The notes: generated from the sequence alone by a model not told the origin. Shown: positions 1-11,818, numbered from the stretch's first letter. The stretch is DNA of 64,000 bases from Aerococcus tenax (GCF_003286645.3 NZ_CP127382.2:620001-684000); one strand, 5' to 3'. Numbers and translations are program-made.

Positions 1-698
1 GTCGTTTGGCTGAATATTATGAACGTGCCGGAATGGTTGAGACTCTAGGCTCTGAAGAACGCCGTGGGGCAGTTACCGCAGTGGGTGCGGTTTCACCTCC
101 AGGGGGAGATACCTCAGAACCAGTTACCCAAAATACCATGCGGGTGATTAAGGTTTATTGGGGCTTGGATGCTAACCTCTCCCAACAAAGACACTTCCCA
201 GCGGTTAACTGGCTGGATTCTTATTCTCTCTATCAAAAAGAAGTGACTGAGGGAATTTCAAAAGAACTCGATGTGGATTGGACGGGTATGGTCACTAAGT
301 CTATGGCGATTCTACAAGAAGAGGATAGCCTCCAAGAAATTGTCCGCTTAGTTGGTGTGGATGCCCTGTCTCAAGAAGACCGTCTGACTCTGGTTATTGC
401 TCGTATGTTGAGAGAAGATTATTTACAACAAAACTCTTATGATGAAGTCGACACCAAGACTTCTTCAGAAAAGCAGTTTAAGATGTTAAGAAATATTCTA
501 GCTTTCAACAGTGAAGCGCGTAAAGCCATGGAATTAGGGGCTTATTATGATGAGATTGTGGAAGGAACTTCAACCATTCGTGAGCAAATCGCCCGGATGA
601 AATATGTTCCAGAAGCTGAAATTTCCAAGTTGGATGACTTGAACAATTCAATCAAACCGACTATGCAGGAAGTTGTTCAAAAAGGAGGCGTGAAATAG
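1..698 (+). CDS. ntpA: V-type ATPase catalytic subunit A, C-terminal part (partial)
   Basis: This is the C-terminal ~231 residues of the catalytic A subunit of a V-type (A/V) ATPase, which couples ATP hydrolysis to H+ or Na+ movement. The reading frame is open to base 1, so the true start and the Walker A motif lie outside the window. The segment reading ERAG, then [23 protein letters not shown] split over positions 25-110, is the conserved A-subunit core, and the rest is the helical C-terminal domain. The stop TAG shares one base with the GTG start of the next gene, which indicates translational coupling with the B subunit. Ion specificity cannot be read because the membrane-ring genes are outside the window. 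Confidence 0.95.
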   Translation, partial: RLAEYYERAGMVETLGSEERRGAVTAVGAVSPPGGDTSEPVTQNTMRVIKVYWGLDANLSQQRHFPAVNWLDSYSLYQKEVTEGISKELDVDWTGMVTKSMAILQEEDSLQEIVRLVGVDALSQEDRLTLVIARMLREDYLQQNSYDEVDTKTSSEKQFKMLRNILAFNSEARKAMELGAYYDEIVEGTSTIREQIARMKYVPEAEISKLDDLNNSIKPTMQEVVQKGGVK

Positions 699-2137
699 TG
701 CAAAGAGAATATAAATCCATTGTTGATATTTCGGGCCCGTTAATGGTTGTCGATGATGTATCAGGTGTTGGCTATAACGAACTTGTTGAAATTAAAATGC
801 AAAACGGCGAGTCCCGCATTGGGGAAGTGCTTGAAGTTCAAGAAGACAAGGCCATTGTCCAAATTTATGGGGGTGGCTCAGGGATTAATATCCGTGACTC
901 CCGGGTTCGTTTCCAAGGACATCCTTTGGAATTCGGTGTGTCAGAGGACATTATTGGCCGAACTTTTGATGGGTTAGGGAATGTGGTTGATGGTGGCCCA
1001 ACACCGATTCCAGAACAATCCCGTGATGTTAATGGTCAGGTGATCAACCCCATGGCCCGGGAATACCCGGATGAATTTATCCAAACCGGGATTTCAACCA
1101 TTGACCATATGAACTCCTTAGTCCGGGGACAAAAATTACCTATCTTTTCTGGATCAGGTCTACCCCATAAGGAATTGGCTGCACAAATTGCCCGCCAAGC
1201 GACTGTTTTAAACGATGATGAAAACTTTGCGGTTGTTTTTGCTGCTATGGGGGTTACCTTCGAGGATGCCCAATTCTTTATTGACAGTTTTAAAGAAACT
1301 GGGGCCATTGACCGATCAGTAATGTTTATCAACTTAGCCGATGATCCTTCCATTGAACGTTTAGCTACCCCTAAGGTGGCCTTAACGGCAGCTGAATATC
1401 TAGCTTATGAAAAGGGCATGCACGTCTTAGTGATCATGACCGACATGACTAACTATTGTGAAGCCTTGCGGGAAGTGTCTGCTGCTCGGCGGGAAGTGCC
1501 GGGACGTCGTGGCTATCCTGGTTATCTCTATACCGACTTGGCCGGAATTTATGAACGTGCCGGTCGGATTAAGGACGCTAAAGGTTCAGTGACTCAGATT
1601 CCAATTTTAACCATGCCTGAAGATGATATTACCCACCCAATTCCTGACTTAACCGGTTATATTACCGAAGGACAAATTATTTTGGATAAGGAATTGAACC
1701 ACCAAGGGATTACCCCTCCGATTGATGTTTTACCCTCTTTGTCACGTCTAAAAGATGATGGGACTGGTGAAGGGAAAACCCGTGAAGACCATGCTGATAC
1801 CATGAACCAACTCTTTGCAGCTTATGCCAAGGGGAAAGAAGCACGTGAATTAGCGGTTGTCTTAGGTGAATCAGCTCTTTCTGATACGGATAAACTTTAC
1901 TTAAAATTTGCTGAGCGTTTTGAAAAAGAGTATGTCAACCAAGGTTTCGATACCAACCGAACGATCTATGAAACCTTAGACCTGGCTTGGCAATTATTAA
2001 CCATCCTACCAAAATCAGAATTAACTCGGATTAATGATAAGTATATTGAAAAATACTATCCGAAATCTGATCAGAGAACGGAAGACCAAGAATCCGATAA
2101 TAATCAAGCTGATCAAGAAAGTCATGAAGAGGCCTAG
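698..2137 (+). CDS. ntpB: V-type ATPase subunit B
   Basis: This 479-residue protein is the non-catalytic nucleotide-binding B subunit of the V1 head, which alternates with subunit A in the hexamer. It has the family's beta-barrel N-terminus, the non-catalytic loop [18 protein letters not shown] around residues 151-168 in place of a true P-loop, and the conserved stretch [16 protein letters not shown] near residue 267. The start is GTG, overlapping the ntpA stop by one base, with AAAGGAGG ten bases upstream. The last ~25 residues are an acidic, Gln/Asn-rich tail; bacterial B subunits usually end close to 460 residues, so this tail is a local extension. Confidence 0.95.
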   Translation: MQREYKSIVDISGPLMVVDDVSGVGYNELVEIKMQNGESRIGEVLEVQEDKAIVQIYGGGSGINIRDSRVRFQGHPLEFGVSEDIIGRTFDGLGNVVDGGPTPIPEQSRDVNGQVINPMAREYPDEFIQTGISTIDHMNSLVRGQKLPIFSGSGLPHKELAAQIARQATVLNDDENFAVVFAAMGVTFEDAQFFIDSFKETGAIDRSVMFINLADDPSIERLATPKVALTAAEYLAYEKGMHVLVIMTDMTNYCEALREVSAARREVPGRRGYPGYLYTDLAGIYERAGRIKDAKGSVTQIPILTMPEDDITHPIPDLTGYITEGQIILDKELNHQGITPPIDVLPSLSRLKDDGTGEGKTREDHADTMNQLFAAYAKGKEARELAVVLGESALSDTDKLYLKFAERFEKEYVNQGFDTNRTIYETLDLAWQLLTILPKSELTRINDKYIEKYYPKSDQRTEDQESDNNQADQESHEEA

Positions 2138-2157
2138 TGAAGAAGGGGTGATATTTT

Positions 2158-2796
2158 ATGGCAAATGCTTTAAATGTTAAGCCTACTCGGATGGAATTGC
2201 AAAAACTCCAAGGCAATCTTTCCATAGCAACTCGCGGCCATAAATTGTTAAAAGATAAGCAAGATGAGCTAATGCGTCAGTTTATTGACCTCATTCGAAA
2301 AAATAATGAGCTTCGTCAAGAGGTTGAAGCGGACCTATCCTTAGCCCTGGAAAATTTCGTGCTTGCATCTGCCCTGGTTAACGAGGCTTACATTGATGAA
2401 TTAGTGGCCATACCTAGTCAGAGTGTGGAACTTGAAATTCGTCATGAAAATATTATGAGTGTCGATGTTCCTAAGATGAATTTTCACTATTCAGATGAAT
2501 ACCAAGAAGGTAAGGACCGTAACACTTATAGTTTCTTAAATACTGCTAGTGAGTTAGATGACGCGATTGCAACCTTAAATCAAGTCATGCCTAAGTTATT
2601 AGAACTCAGTGAAATTGAAAAGACCTGTCAGTTAATGGCTGATGATATTGAATCAACCAGACGACGGGTGAATGCCTTGGAATATCGGGTTATTCCTGAT
2701 ACCAAGGAAACGATCGCTTATATTCAAAGTAAATTAGAAGAGAATGAGCGGTCGACTAAGACCCGGATGATCAAAATTAAAGACATGAACGGGTAA
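2158..2796 (+). CDS. ntpD: V-type ATPase subunit D (central stalk)
   Basis: This 212-residue protein is the D subunit, the rotating shaft of the V-type ATPase inside the A3B3 head. It has the usual length and the typical two long helices: an N-terminal heptad-rich stretch beginning NVKPTRMELQKLQGNL and a C-terminal one with RRRVNALEYRVIPD, a hallmark of this family. It follows ntpB by 20 bases with a GAAGGGGTG ribosome site. A strong terminator follows at once, so ntpA-ntpB-ntpD is the operon end, and no ntpG/H/I-type gene follows. Confidence 0.95.
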   Translation: MANALNVKPTRMELQKLQGNLSIATRGHKLLKDKQDELMRQFIDLIRKNNELRQEVEADLSLALENFVLASALVNEAYIDELVAIPSQSVELEIRHENIMSVDVPKMNFHYSDEYQEGKDRNTYSFLNTASELDDAIATLNQVMPKLLELSEIEKTCQLMADDIESTRRRVNALEYRVIPDTKETIAYIQSKLEENERSTKTRMIKIKDMNG

Positions 2797-2804
2797 TCGT
2801 GATG

Positions 2805-2850
2805 AAGTCCCTGCTTTTGGTCTAGTTAGACCTAGCAGGGCTTTTTATTT
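2805..2850 (+). terminator. Rho-independent terminator of the V-ATPase operon
   Basis: Two nested arms, AGTCCCTGCT with AGCAGGGCTT and GGTCT with AGACC around an AGTT loop, form a long hairpin followed by a T-rich run. It lies nine bases after the ntpD stop. Confidence 0.9.
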
Positions 2851-2868
2851 GGATATTTTTTGCTATTC

Positions 2869-2898
2869 TTGAACTATGGACTTCCTTTGGTCTATAAT
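2869..2898 (+). promoter_or_regulatory. Sigma-A promoter of the amino-acid ABC transporter
   Basis: TTGAAC at 2869-2874 and a perfect TATAAT at 2893-2898 are separated by 18 bases. Transcription would start near 2905 and leave a leader of about 90 bases before the gene at 2998. Confidence 0.7.
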
Positions 2899-2997
2899 AG
2901 AGAAATGTTCTATCAATAAGGGAGTAGAGAGCTTTGTGAATATTACTTTTATTTCTTATTTTAGAACCACTCAAATAGAAGATTGGAGCGAAGATAT

Positions 2998-4644
2998 ATG
3001 TCAAAGAGATTTGGAGCAGCGCTTTCTTTTCTCTTGTTAACCTTATCCCTTTTGGTTGGTTTAGCTAGTCCACTAAGGGTAGATGCTGCTGAAAATCAGC
3101 CAAGGATTGAGGTTGATCAAGAAGCTCTTAATCAGGGATTAGAGACACCTGGTGTATTAAGAGTAGGGATGGAAGCAAATTATGCTCCCTATAATTGGAG
3201 TCAAACGACAGACGCCAATGGCGCCATCGAAATTTCTAATGCTAGCGGGGAATATGCTAATGGTTACGATGTGCAAATAGCCAAGCAAATTGCTGATTCT
3301 CTAGGGTTAAAGCTGGAAATCGTAAAGATGGAATGGGATGGTTTGCCACCTGCCTTACAATCAGCAAAAATTGATGCCATTGTAGCGGGGATGTCACCGA
3401 CACCTGAACGGGAAAAACAAATCGATTTTACCGATGAATATTATGGCTCAGACATGGTTGTAGTGACCCTTAAGGACGGTCCTTATGCCAATGCCCAATC
3501 CATTAATGACTTTAATGGGGCCAAGGTAACTGCACAATTAAATACCTTCCACGTTGATTTACTCGATCAAATGCAAGGGATTGACAAACAAACCCCAATG
3601 GATTCTTTCCCAACTATGATCTCTTCCTTGCTAAGTAATAAGATTGATGCCTATATTTCCGACCGGCCTGGGGCCCTCTCAGCTGTTGCTGCTAATCCAG
3701 ATTTAAAGATTGTTTCCTTTGAAGAAGGGAAAGGCTTTGATACGGGGGATATTGCTAACTGGTCATCAGTTGGGCTCCGCAAAGATTCGCCTTTAATGGA
3801 ACCGATTAACCAAGCCTTAGCGACCATTCCAGATAAAGATCGGGAAAATCTGATGCAAGAAATGGTTGACTTAAATAATCGCGGCGAAGATATTGGCTTT
3901 TGGGGTGAAGTGGCCAGCATCTGGTCCACATACAAGGGCCAATTGCTTAAAGGTGCTGCAACGACCATGTATATTGCCTTAATATCTACCCTTGTTGGTT
4001 TTTTAATTGGTTTATTGATTGCGATTTATCGGTCGATGCCAATTGCCGAAAGTAGCGGTATTGTATCTATTTTATACAAAGTTGTTGAATTCTTGATTAC
4101 GGCTTATATTGAAGTCTTCCGGGGGACCCCAATGATGGTCCAAGCCATGATGATTTTCTATGGGTCGAAATTATTCCTAGGGATTGATATGAGTTCCATG
4201 TTCGCTGCCTTACTCATTGTTTCAGTGAATACCGGTGCCTATCTCGCTGAAGTTATCCGGGGTGGGATTATTGGTGTCGATGACGGCCAGTCAGAAGCTG
4301 CTAAAGCAATTGGTATGAATCATTTCCAAACCATGACCTATGTGGTTTTACCCCAAGCTATCCGTAGTATATTACCTGCTTTGGGTAATGAGTTTGTGAT
4401 TAATATCAAGGACACCTCAGTCTTAAACGTCATTGCTGTAACTGAACTATTCTTTGTGTCCAAATCGGCAGCAGGGACTACCTATCTCACCTTCCAAACC
4501 TTCTTCATCACAGCGATTATTTACTTTGTACTAACCTTTACCACTACCCGGTTACTACGCTTGGTGGAAAGGAAGATGTCGGGAAGCGATACTTATACTG
4601 TTTATCAATCATCGACTAGTGAGGTGAATATTCATGAAAAATGA
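2998..4644 (+). CDS. Amino-acid ABC transporter, fused substrate-binding protein and permease
   Basis: This protein joins an extracellular solute-binding domain to the membrane permease of a polar amino-acid importer (GlnP type, probably glutamine, arginine or a related substrate). From the ATG at 2998 it is 548 residues. A signal peptide covers about residues 1-31 (hydrophobic [12 protein letters not shown], then VDAAEN). A family-3 solute-binding domain (about 45-290) carries [14 protein letters not shown] and [10 protein letters not shown]. The HisM-type permease follows (about 315-530), with the EAA loop [24 protein letters not shown] at 2984-2987 favours this ATG over the TTG fifteen bases upstream. 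The last 11 bases overlap the ATPase gene, so the two are coupled. The substrate cannot be settled from sequence alone. Confidence 0.9.
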   Translation: MSKRFGAALSFLLLTLSLLVGLASPLRVDAAENQPRIEVDQEALNQGLETPGVLRVGMEANYAPYNWSQTTDANGAIEISNASGEYANGYDVQIAKQIADSLGLKLEIVKMEWDGLPPALQSAKIDAIVAGMSPTPEREKQIDFTDEYYGSDMVVVTLKDGPYANAQSINDFNGAKVTAQLNTFHVDLLDQMQGIDKQTPMDSFPTMISSLLSNKIDAYISDRPGALSAVAANPDLKIVSFEEGKGFDTGDIANWSSVGLRKDSPLMEPINQALATIPDKDRENLMQEMVDLNNRGEDIGFWGEVASIWSTYKGQLLKGAATTMYIALISTLVGFLIGLLIAIYRSMPIAESSGIVSILYKVVEFLITAYIEVFRGTPMMVQAMMIFYGSKLFLGIDMSSMFAALLIVSVNTGAYLAEVIRGGIIGVDDGQSEAAKAIGMNHFQTMTYVVLPQAIRSILPALGNEFVINIKDTSVLNVIAVTELFFVSKSAAGTTYLTFQTFFITAIIYFVLTFTTTRLLRLVERKMSGSDTYTVYQSSTSEVNIHEK

Positions 4645-5377
4645 GATTTTAACAATTTCTCACTTAGAGAAGAAGTTTGGCGATAATATGGTTTTAAAGG
4701 ATATTGACTTTGCGGTTAGCCCTGGCGATGTGATCTCTATTATTGGTTCATCAGGATCAGGGAAGTCAACCTTATTACGTTGTATGAATTTGCTGGAACA
4801 ACCCACTTCTGGTGATATTATTTACCATGGTCAGTCTATCCTAGCTAATAACTTTGATAAGAATAAATATCGGGCCAAGGTGGGTATGGTTTTCCAACAG
4901 TTCAACCTATTTAAGAATATGAATGTGCTGGAAAACTGTGTTATCGGCCAAGAAAAAATTCTGAAAAGAAATAAAAAAGAAGCTGAGAAAACCGCTTTGA
5001 AAAACCTAGAAAAAGTGGGTATGGCCCCTTACCGTGATGCCCGTCCTGATCAACTATCAGGTGGGCAACAACAACGGGTCGCTATTGCCCGGGCCCTATC
5101 CATGGATCCGGAAATCTTACTCTTTGATGAACCGACCTCGGCTCTGGACCCGGAGATGGTCGGTGAGGTGCTAGGAACTATGACTGAACTCGCTAAAGAA
5201 GGTCTAACTATGATTGTGGTGACTCATGAAATGGCCTTTGCTCGTGATGTTTCTTCGCGGATTTGCTTTATGGACCAAGGGGTCATTGTTGAAGACGGCG
5301 AACCTGACCAAGTGATTAACCACCCTCAACATGAACGGACCAAGGCCTTCTTGTCACGCTATTTAGCAGAAAAATAA
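4634..5377 (+). CDS. glnQ: Amino-acid ABC transporter ATP-binding protein
   Basis: This 247-residue cytoplasmic ATPase powers the importer encoded just upstream. It shows Walker [10 protein letters not shown] (about residues 37-45), the Q-loop in [10 protein letters not shown], the signature LSGGQQQR, Walker [15 protein letters not shown] and the switch His in VTHEM. It is the right length for the GlnQ/ArtM/HisP family. It overlaps the permease by 11 bases and has GAGGTG before its ATG. The symbol is given by family resemblance, since the substrate is not proven. Confidence 0.92.
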   Translation: MKNEILTISHLEKKFGDNMVLKDIDFAVSPGDVISIIGSSGSGKSTLLRCMNLLEQPTSGDIIYHGQSILANNFDKNKYRAKVGMVFQQFNLFKNMNVLENCVIGQEKILKRNKKEAEKTALKNLEKVGMAPYRDARPDQLSGGQQQRVAIARALSMDPEILLFDEPTSALDPEMVGEVLGTMTELAKEGLTMIVVTHEMAFARDVSSRICFMDQGVIVEDGEPDQVINHPQHERTKAFLSRYLAEK

Positions 5378-5480
5378 GATTTACTAGGGAGAGTGTGACA
5401 AAAGTCAAAAGAGCCCTAAACCGCTTCGCATACTATATCTGTAACTCGCTTGCGCTTCGAACAGCTATAGCAACTGGAGC

Positions 5481-5520
5481 GAACTATGGTAGATAGTTGA
5501 AAAACTATCGCACATAGTTC
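5481..5520 (+). repeat. Nested perfect hairpin with GAAA loop
   Basis: GAACTATG (5481-5488) pairs with CATAGTTC (5513-5520), and GATAGTT (5492-5498) pairs with AACTATC (5503-5509) around a GAAA tetraloop, with a 3-by-3 internal loop between the two stems. There is no T-run behind it, so it is not a standard terminator. Confidence 0.7.
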
Positions 5521-5569
5521 GTGAAGTGGACGTCAGGGCTGACTTTTAGATCACGTTTTGAATAGATGG

Positions 5570-5624
5570 TTCGTGTTTTAAAAAGAGCTTGGGACTTTTG
5601 CCCCAGGCTCTTTTTTAACACGAA
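5570..5624 (+). terminator. Long bidirectional terminator-like palindrome
   Basis: TTCGTGTT and AACACGAA form the outer arms, and AAAAAGAGCTTGGG with CCCAGGCTCTTTTTT the inner arms. With A-runs on one side and T-runs on the other it can end transcription in both directions. It could serve glnQ. Confidence 0.7.
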
Positions 5625-5901
5625 TTTTGAATTAAAATGTGCTCCAGTCACAGGACGAACGTCCGCTTCAGATAGGGTGTGAGACTTGGTATCTAGGCTT
5701 GGATGATTGGAGCAAGTCAGAATAAGAGTCAAGTATTCGCTCGTTTCTGACTTCTCTTTCTTCCAAGTTTTCACTTTTTTGTTGTCAGCTTGCACTCTTT
5801 TTAAAAGAAAACTTTCTTAGTTTTATAGGGTTATGATATGATAAATAAGCAAGTTTTTTACTGAACCATAGAAAAAAGATGTTATAAAAAGGATGTCATG
5901 C

Positions 5902-7473
5902 ATGAATAGAGCAGAAGAAGTAAAAAAAAGAAGGACCTTTGCCATTATTTCCCACCCCGATGCCGGGAAAACGACTATTACTGAACAATTACTCCTATAT
6001 TCAGGAGCTATTCGCCAGGCAGGGACGGTTAAGGGCAAAAAAAGTGGCCACTTTGCCAAGTCCGACTGGATGAAGATTGAACAACAGCGTGGGATCTCAG
6101 TGACCAGTTCGGTGATGCAGGTGGACTATGACGGCTACCAAATTAATATTGTGGATACGCCGGGCCACGAGGACTTTTCCGAGGATACCTATCGAACTCT
6201 TATGGCCGTGGATGCTGCGGTCATGGTGGTTGACTCAGGTAAGGGGATTGAGGCCCAAACCAAGAGATTGTTTGAAGTGGCTAGCCACCGGGGCATTCCA
6301 ATTTTCACCTTTATGAATAAATTAGACCGTGATGGCCGTGAACCTATGGAACTGATTAGTGAACTAGAGGAAGTCCTAGGTATCGATGCCTATGCGATGA
6401 ACTGGCCCATGGGCATGGGAAAGACCTACCAAGGCAACTACGATCTCTTTAATAATCGCTTAGAATTGACTCACCCAGAAGCTAATGACGGAAATGATTT
6501 CTTACCTTTAAATGAAGATGGTGAACTTGAAGGGGATTATGAAGTGAAAAAATCGCCTTGGTATGAGGAGGCCGTGGAGAATGCTCAACTCTTAAATGAG
6601 GCCGGAAATCCTTTCGACTCGGAGGCCATCCAAGCAGGGAAGTTAACGCCAGTTTTCTTTGGGTCTGCCTTAACGGGTTTTGGCGTTCAAACCTTCTTAG
6701 ATGCCTTTGTCGATTTTGCTCCCGCGCCTCAAGCGGTTGAAACAGTGGAAGAGGACTTAGTTGACCCTCTTGATGAACAATTAACCGGATTTATCTTCAA
6801 GATTCAAGCTAACATGGATCCCCGACACCGTGACCGGATTGCCTTTGTTCGGATTTGCTCGGGCGAGTTTCATGAAGGCATGGATGTCACTGTAGCTCGA
6901 ACGGATAAGAAGTTAAAGCTGAATAATACCACGCGCTTTATGGCAGATACTCGTGAACATGCTAGTTTAGCAGTGGCAGGGGATATTATTGGCCTTTATG
7001 ATACCGGAAACTTTCAAATTGGAGACTCCATCTATTCAGGCAAGCACAAGGTAAACTTTAAACCCCTCCCACAATTTACGCCAGAATTATTTATGAAGGT
7101 GAGTCCTAAGAATGTTATGAAGCAAAAATCCTTCCATAAGGGGATTAAACAACTCGTTGAAGAAGGGGCTATCCAACTTTATAAAACTTGGCACACCGAA
7201 GAGTATATCTTAGGGGCAGTCGGACAACTCCAGTTCGAAGTCTTCCAATACCGCTTATTAAATGAATACAATTCGGAAGTGGAAATGACACCCCTGGGCA
7301 ATAAAATTGCCCGTTGGATTTCCGAAGATCAACTGGATCCTTCCATGTCATCGAGTCGTAACTTGCTCTGCAAAGACCGCTTCGACCAACCTGTCTTTCT
7401 TTTTGAAAATCAATTTGCTGAAAATTGGTTCCAACAAAAATATCCTGATGTGGAATTGGAATCCTTGCTATAG
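5902..7473 (+). CDS. prfC: Peptide chain release factor 3
   Basis: RF3 is a ribosomal translational GTPase that removes RF1/RF2 after termination. The protein shows G1 SHPDAGKTT near residue 17, the RF3-typical [21 protein letters not shown] region split across about 43-62, G3 DTPGHEDF and G4 NKLDRDG. Domains II and III follow, with EAAPQF-like core motifs such as [15 protein letters not shown]. At 523 residues it matches the family. I chose the ATG at 5902 because AAAAAGG at 5886-5892 is correctly spaced for it; the in-frame ATG at 5893 touches that site. A strong terminator follows, so the gene is probably monocistronic. Confidence 0.95.
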   Translation: MNRAEEVKKRRTFAIISHPDAGKTTITEQLLLYSGAIRQAGTVKGKKSGHFAKSDWMKIEQQRGISVTSSVMQVDYDGYQINIVDTPGHEDFSEDTYRTLMAVDAAVMVVDSGKGIEAQTKRLFEVASHRGIPIFTFMNKLDRDGREPMELISELEEVLGIDAYAMNWPMGMGKTYQGNYDLFNNRLELTHPEANDGNDFLPLNEDGELEGDYEVKKSPWYEEAVENAQLLNEAGNPFDSEAIQAGKLTPVFFGSALTGFGVQTFLDAFVDFAPAPQAVETVEEDLVDPLDEQLTGFIFKIQANMDPRHRDRIAFVRICSGEFHEGMDVTVARTDKKLKLNNTTRFMADTREHASLAVAGDIIGLYDTGNFQIGDSIYSGKHKVNFKPLPQFTPELFMKVSPKNVMKQKSFHKGIKQLVEEGAIQLYKTWHTEEYILGAVGQLQFEVFQYRLLNEYNSEVEMTPLGNKIARWISEDQLDPSMSSSRNLLCKDRFDQPVFLFENQFAENWFQQKYPDVELESLL

Positions 7474-7578
7474 GAAACGAACAAGTGAGCAATAAGGCAA
7501 AAGCAGCCCCAATAGGCTACCTATAGACCTGTCAGTTTTTATAAGTTGAACATTTATAGCTAGTTAATTCACTAATTT

Positions 7579-7624
7579 CCCCCTTTTTACCAAAAATAGT
7601 CTATTTTGGTAAAAAGGGGGTTTA
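7579..7624 (+). terminator. Terminator downstream of prfC
   Basis: CCCCCTTTTTACCAAAA (7579-7595) pairs perfectly with TTTTGGTAAAAAGGGGG (7604-7620), giving a 17-bp stem, followed by TTTATTT. The T-run is interrupted but the stem is very strong. Confidence 0.8.
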
Positions 7625-7701
7625 TTTCCCAATAAATTGCTTATAAAACGTATATTTTAATCAAGATTTACCAAAAATGTATGTATTTTTGCCTTTACTT
7701 G

Positions 7702-7710
7702 TGCTATATT
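7702..7710 (+). promoter_or_regulatory. Extended -10 promoter of guaB
   Basis: TGCTATATT at 7702-7710 is an extended -10 element about 42 bases upstream of the guaB start. The -35 region (TGTATT near 7682) is weak. No xanthine or purine riboswitch fold was recognised in the short leader. Confidence 0.5.
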
Positions 7711-7724
7711 AGGGATCAATATAA

Positions 7725-9233
<1,509 letters not shown>

Positions 9234-9290
9234 TGGTATAAACCTTTGATGGATTAGTACTTAAAAAAATATCCTATTCATTAGGCAGGC

Positions 9291-9324
9291 AAAAAGGAGT
9301 TGGGATTTACCCCAACTCCTTTTA
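9291..9324. terminator. Bidirectional terminator between guaB and clpE
   Basis: AAAAGGAGTTGGG pairs perfectly with CCCAACTCCTTTT around a six-base loop. The A-run and T-run on either side let it serve both convergent genes. Confidence 0.92.
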
Positions 9325-9340
9325 AAAATGATTTATTTGA

Positions 9341-11539
9341 TTAATCAACTTCTGTTTCTTCAAGAGCCTGGCTGTTTTCACTCTCATTAACAACAATGTT
9401 GCCAGAATCATCCACGGTAAAGTGGACATAGGAAACACTTGGATCTTTTAAGTATAGGTCCGCGACTTGGTTTTCAATTTGTTCTTGGATGACCCGTCTT
9501 AATGGGCGGGCACCCAGTTTGGGGTCATAGCCTAGTTCAACAATAGCTTCTTTCACTTGGTCGTCAATGGCAATGCTGATTTTTTGTCCCTTGAGTAATT
9601 TGTTCATGTTGGTGAGCATGTGGTCGACAATTTGAATTAATTCTTCCTTGGTCAGCGGTTGAAATTCGATGATGCCGTCAAAGCGGTTCATGAATTCAGG
9701 TTTAAAGTAATTATCCAATTGGTCCAAGACAGATTGGTTTTTTCCTTGTTGACTAGCGGCAAAACCGACGCTAGCTTCAACGTTACCCGTTCCGGCATTG
9801 GAAGTCATGATGATAAGGGTATCTTTAAAGGAAACCGTTCGACCTTGTGCATCGGTAAGTCGACCGTCTTCCATGATTTGTAGGAAGAGGTTGAGGACAT
9901 CAGGGTGGGCCTTTTCTACTTCATCTAAGAGAATGAGAGAATAAGGTTGCCGTCTGACTTGTTCAGTTAATTGGCCAGCTTCGTCATAGCCGACATAGCC
10001 GGGTGGTGAACCGATCATCTTAGAAACACTGTGTTTTTCCATGTATTCAGACATGTCAAAGCGGATCATTGCTTCTTCACTACCAAAGAGTTGCTTAGCA
10101 AGCTGACGGGCTAATTCTGTCTTGCCGACACCCGTTGGTCCCACAAATAGGAAGGAAGCAATGGGTTTATTACCTGGGTGGAAGCCCACACGGTTACGGC
10201 GGATTGCTGCTGATACTTTTTCGACAGCAGGATCTTGGCCGATAATTGTCTCCTTGAGTTCATCCTCAAGTTGCAATAAATTGCTTTGTTCTTGGTCTTG
10301 TAACTGGCCAACGGGGATACCAGTTTTAGATTCCACTAATTCTTCGATGTCTTCGACGGTGATCGTTGGGACTTGTTCAACAACAGCTTCATTATTAGCG
10401 GCCATATCCTTATATTTCTTTAATTGGTCGCGGTAATAGGCCGCCTTCTCATAGTCTTCAGCATCGGTAGCCATTTCCTTTAATTTTTCTAATTCTTGAA
10501 TCTGATCTTCTAAGGCCTCCTTATCCAAGAAGGGAATGGTTAAGTTTTTCTTGGAGCCCGCTTCATCAAGCAGATCGATGGCCTTATCAGGTAATTGCCG
10601 GTCTTGGATATAACGATTAGACAGGGTAACCGTTGCTTCTAAGGCTTGGTCAGTAAAGTGAACATGGTGAAATTTTTGGTATTGGTCGGCTAAACCCTTG
10701 ATAATAGTGATGGCTTCTTCCACCGAAGGCTCATCCACTTGAACCGGTTGTAAACGGCGAGCCAGTGCGCCATCTTTTTCGATACGACGGAATTCATTTA
10801 GGGTTGTTGCTCCGACTAATTGCATTTCGCCCCGGGCCAGGGCAGGTTTTAAGATGTTGCCAGCATCCATTGATGAATTATCGGCTGTTCCTGCCCCCAC
10901 AATTTCATGGATTTCGTCAATAAATAGAATGATTGATTGATTGGAGCTGACTTCTTTAATCAGGGCTTGCATTTTTTCTTCAAATTGGCCCCGAACGCCA
11001 GTACCTTGGACTAAGGAGGCCACATCTAAACTAATAACTTCCTTGTTTTGTAGCTTTTCAGGAACTTCTTTAGCCACTATTTTTTGGGCTAAACCTTCCA
11101 CAACTGCCGTCTTACCTACACCAGCTTCTCCGATGAGGACAGGATTATTTTTGGTTCGACGGTTGAGAATTTCGATTACCCGATTTATTTCTTGGTCACG
11201 GCCAATTACCGGGTCGTACTTGCCTTGGCGAGCCAATTCAGTCATGTTGGTTCCATAATTAGCCAACAAGCTATTTCCTTTGCCATCATTAGGATGGTGT
11301 GGAGGCTCTTGGCCGTTAGCATTATGGGGGCCTTTATCTTGCATTTGTCTGAGTAGCTCATAGAGGTTTCCCCATGAATTATTGTCATTATTGCTTTTTC
11401 CAGTTTGAGATTGGTTGCGAATTATCTCTGCATAACAAGGTTGGCAAAGGTTAATGGCCTGCCTTTGTCCATTAATATTCGCATACATATGAATGGCAGC
11501 TTCGCGTTGGTTACAACGTTGGCATTTCAATAGTGCCAC
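9341..11539 (-). CDS. clpE: ATP-dependent Clp protease ATP-binding subunit ClpE
   Basis: ClpE is a class I HSP100 AAA+ unfoldase that works with ClpP in clearing damaged protein under heat stress. The 732-residue protein begins with a zinc-binding module (C6-x2-C9 and C32-x2-C35), which distinguishes ClpE from ClpC and ClpB. The first AAA+ domain has Walker [14 protein letters not shown]-type linker follows ([16 protein letters not shown]), and the second AAA+ domain has GPTGVGKTE and [12 protein letters not shown]. The start is the ATG whose complement is at 11537-11539, with AAAGGAGC upstream on the reverse strand. A CtsR operator sits inside its promoter. CtsR itself is not encoded in this window. 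Confidence 0.96.
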   Translation of the reverse strand: MALLKCQRCNQREAAIHMYANINGQRQAINLCQPCYAEIIRNQSQTGKSNNDNNSWGNLYELLRQMQDKGPHNANGQEPPHHPNDGKGNSLLANYGTNMTELARQGKYDPVIGRDQEINRVIEILNRRTKNNPVLIGEAGVGKTAVVEGLAQKIVAKEVPEKLQNKEVISLDVASLVQGTGVRGQFEEKMQALIKEVSSNQSIILFIDEIHEIVGAGTADNSSMDAGNILKPALARGEMQLVGATTLNEFRRIEKDGALARRLQPVQVDEPSVEEAITIIKGLADQYQKFHHVHFTDQALEATVTLSNRYIQDRQLPDKAIDLLDEAGSKKNLTIPFLDKEALEDQIQELEKLKEMATDAEDYEKAAYYRDQLKKYKDMAANNEAVVEQVPTITVEDIEELVESKTGIPVGQLQDQEQSNLLQLEDELKETIIGQDPAVEKVSAAIRRNRVGFHPGNKPIASFLFVGPTGVGKTELARQLAKQLFGSEEAMIRFDMSEYMEKHSVSKMIGSPPGYVGYDEAGQLTEQVRRQPYSLILLDEVEKAHPDVLNLFLQIMEDGRLTDAQGRTVSFKDTLIIMTSNAGTGNVEASVGFAASQQGKNQSVLDQLDNYFKPEFMNRFDGIIEFQPLTKEELIQIVDHMLTNMNKLLKGQKISIAIDDQVKEAIVELGYDPKLGARPLRRVIQEQIENQVADLYLKDPSVSYVHFTVDDSGNIVVNESENSQALEETEVD

Positions 11540-11625
11540 GCTCCTTTCTTAAGAAATTGGCCAATATTTTTAATATACATATATTGTAAAAATACCTTTT
11601 TGATAAACATTGACCTTCAATTGTT

Positions 11626-11654
11626 ATTATACATTGACCATGTTTGACATTCAA
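11626..11654 (-). promoter_or_regulatory. clpE promoter with embedded CtsR operator
   Basis: On the reverse strand TTGAAT (11654-11649) and TATAAT (11631-11626) are 17 bases apart. The spacer contains GTCAAACATGGTCAAT (complement of 11634-11649), which fits the CtsR consensus RGTCAAANANRGTCAAA except at its first and last positions. A further GGTCAA half-site lies at 11610-11616. Binding there would block the polymerase, so heat-induced derepression is expected. Confidence 0.8.
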
Positions 11655-11706
11655 GTCATAAAGCTTGTTTTCCCATGTTAAAGCCAAGGAGAATTTAATT
11701 AAGTAG

Positions 11707-11735
11707 TTGTCACCATGCCTAAAAAATGGTACATT
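11707..11735 (+). promoter_or_regulatory. Promoter of ptsHI
   Basis: TTGTCA at 11707-11712 and TACATT at 11730-11735 are separated by 17 bases. The leader to ptsH is about 75 bases and shows no strong structure. Confidence 0.6.
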
Positions 11736-11818
11736 ATTAATGTAACGGTTTTCTTTTCTTTAAGCGATAGTTGGGAAAGTCGTCAAATTACGTAGATTTA
11801 AAAAAGGAGATTATAATA

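Larger units (their letters stand above)
5378..5901 (+). repeat. Gene-free hairpin-rich intergenic region, probable degraded repeat element
   Basis: No convincing gene lies in these ~520 bases. The left half (about 5395-5554) is bounded by imperfect inverted arms: GTG..AAAAGTCA..GCCCT at the left and its complement AGGGCTGACTTTTAGATCAC at the right. It contains a nested hairpin at 5481-5520. In the middle is a long palindrome at 5570-5624 that can act as a terminator. The right half (about 5635-5790) carries GGACGTCCGCTTC-like sequence on the opposite strand: GAAGYGGACGT occurs in both halves, inverted. Parts of the right half (TTAATT..AAAA.GTGCTCC) resemble the region after ftsK near 59805. 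This suggests a family of intergenic repeats rather than unique regulatory DNA; mobility is not shown. Confidence 0.5.

Noticed and set aside
2983..2997. TTG start five codons before the amino-acid transporter ATG
   Set aside because: The GGAG ribosome site lies within this extension and is correctly spaced for the ATG at 2998.
5505..5795. 96-residue reverse-strand open frame in the gene-free region
   Set aside because: It lies across hairpins and repeat-like sequence, has no ribosome site, and its composition is unlike the neighbouring genes.
10122..10436. 104-residue forward open frame opposite clpE
   Set aside because: A shadow of the clpE AAA+ domain; no ribosome site or promoter.
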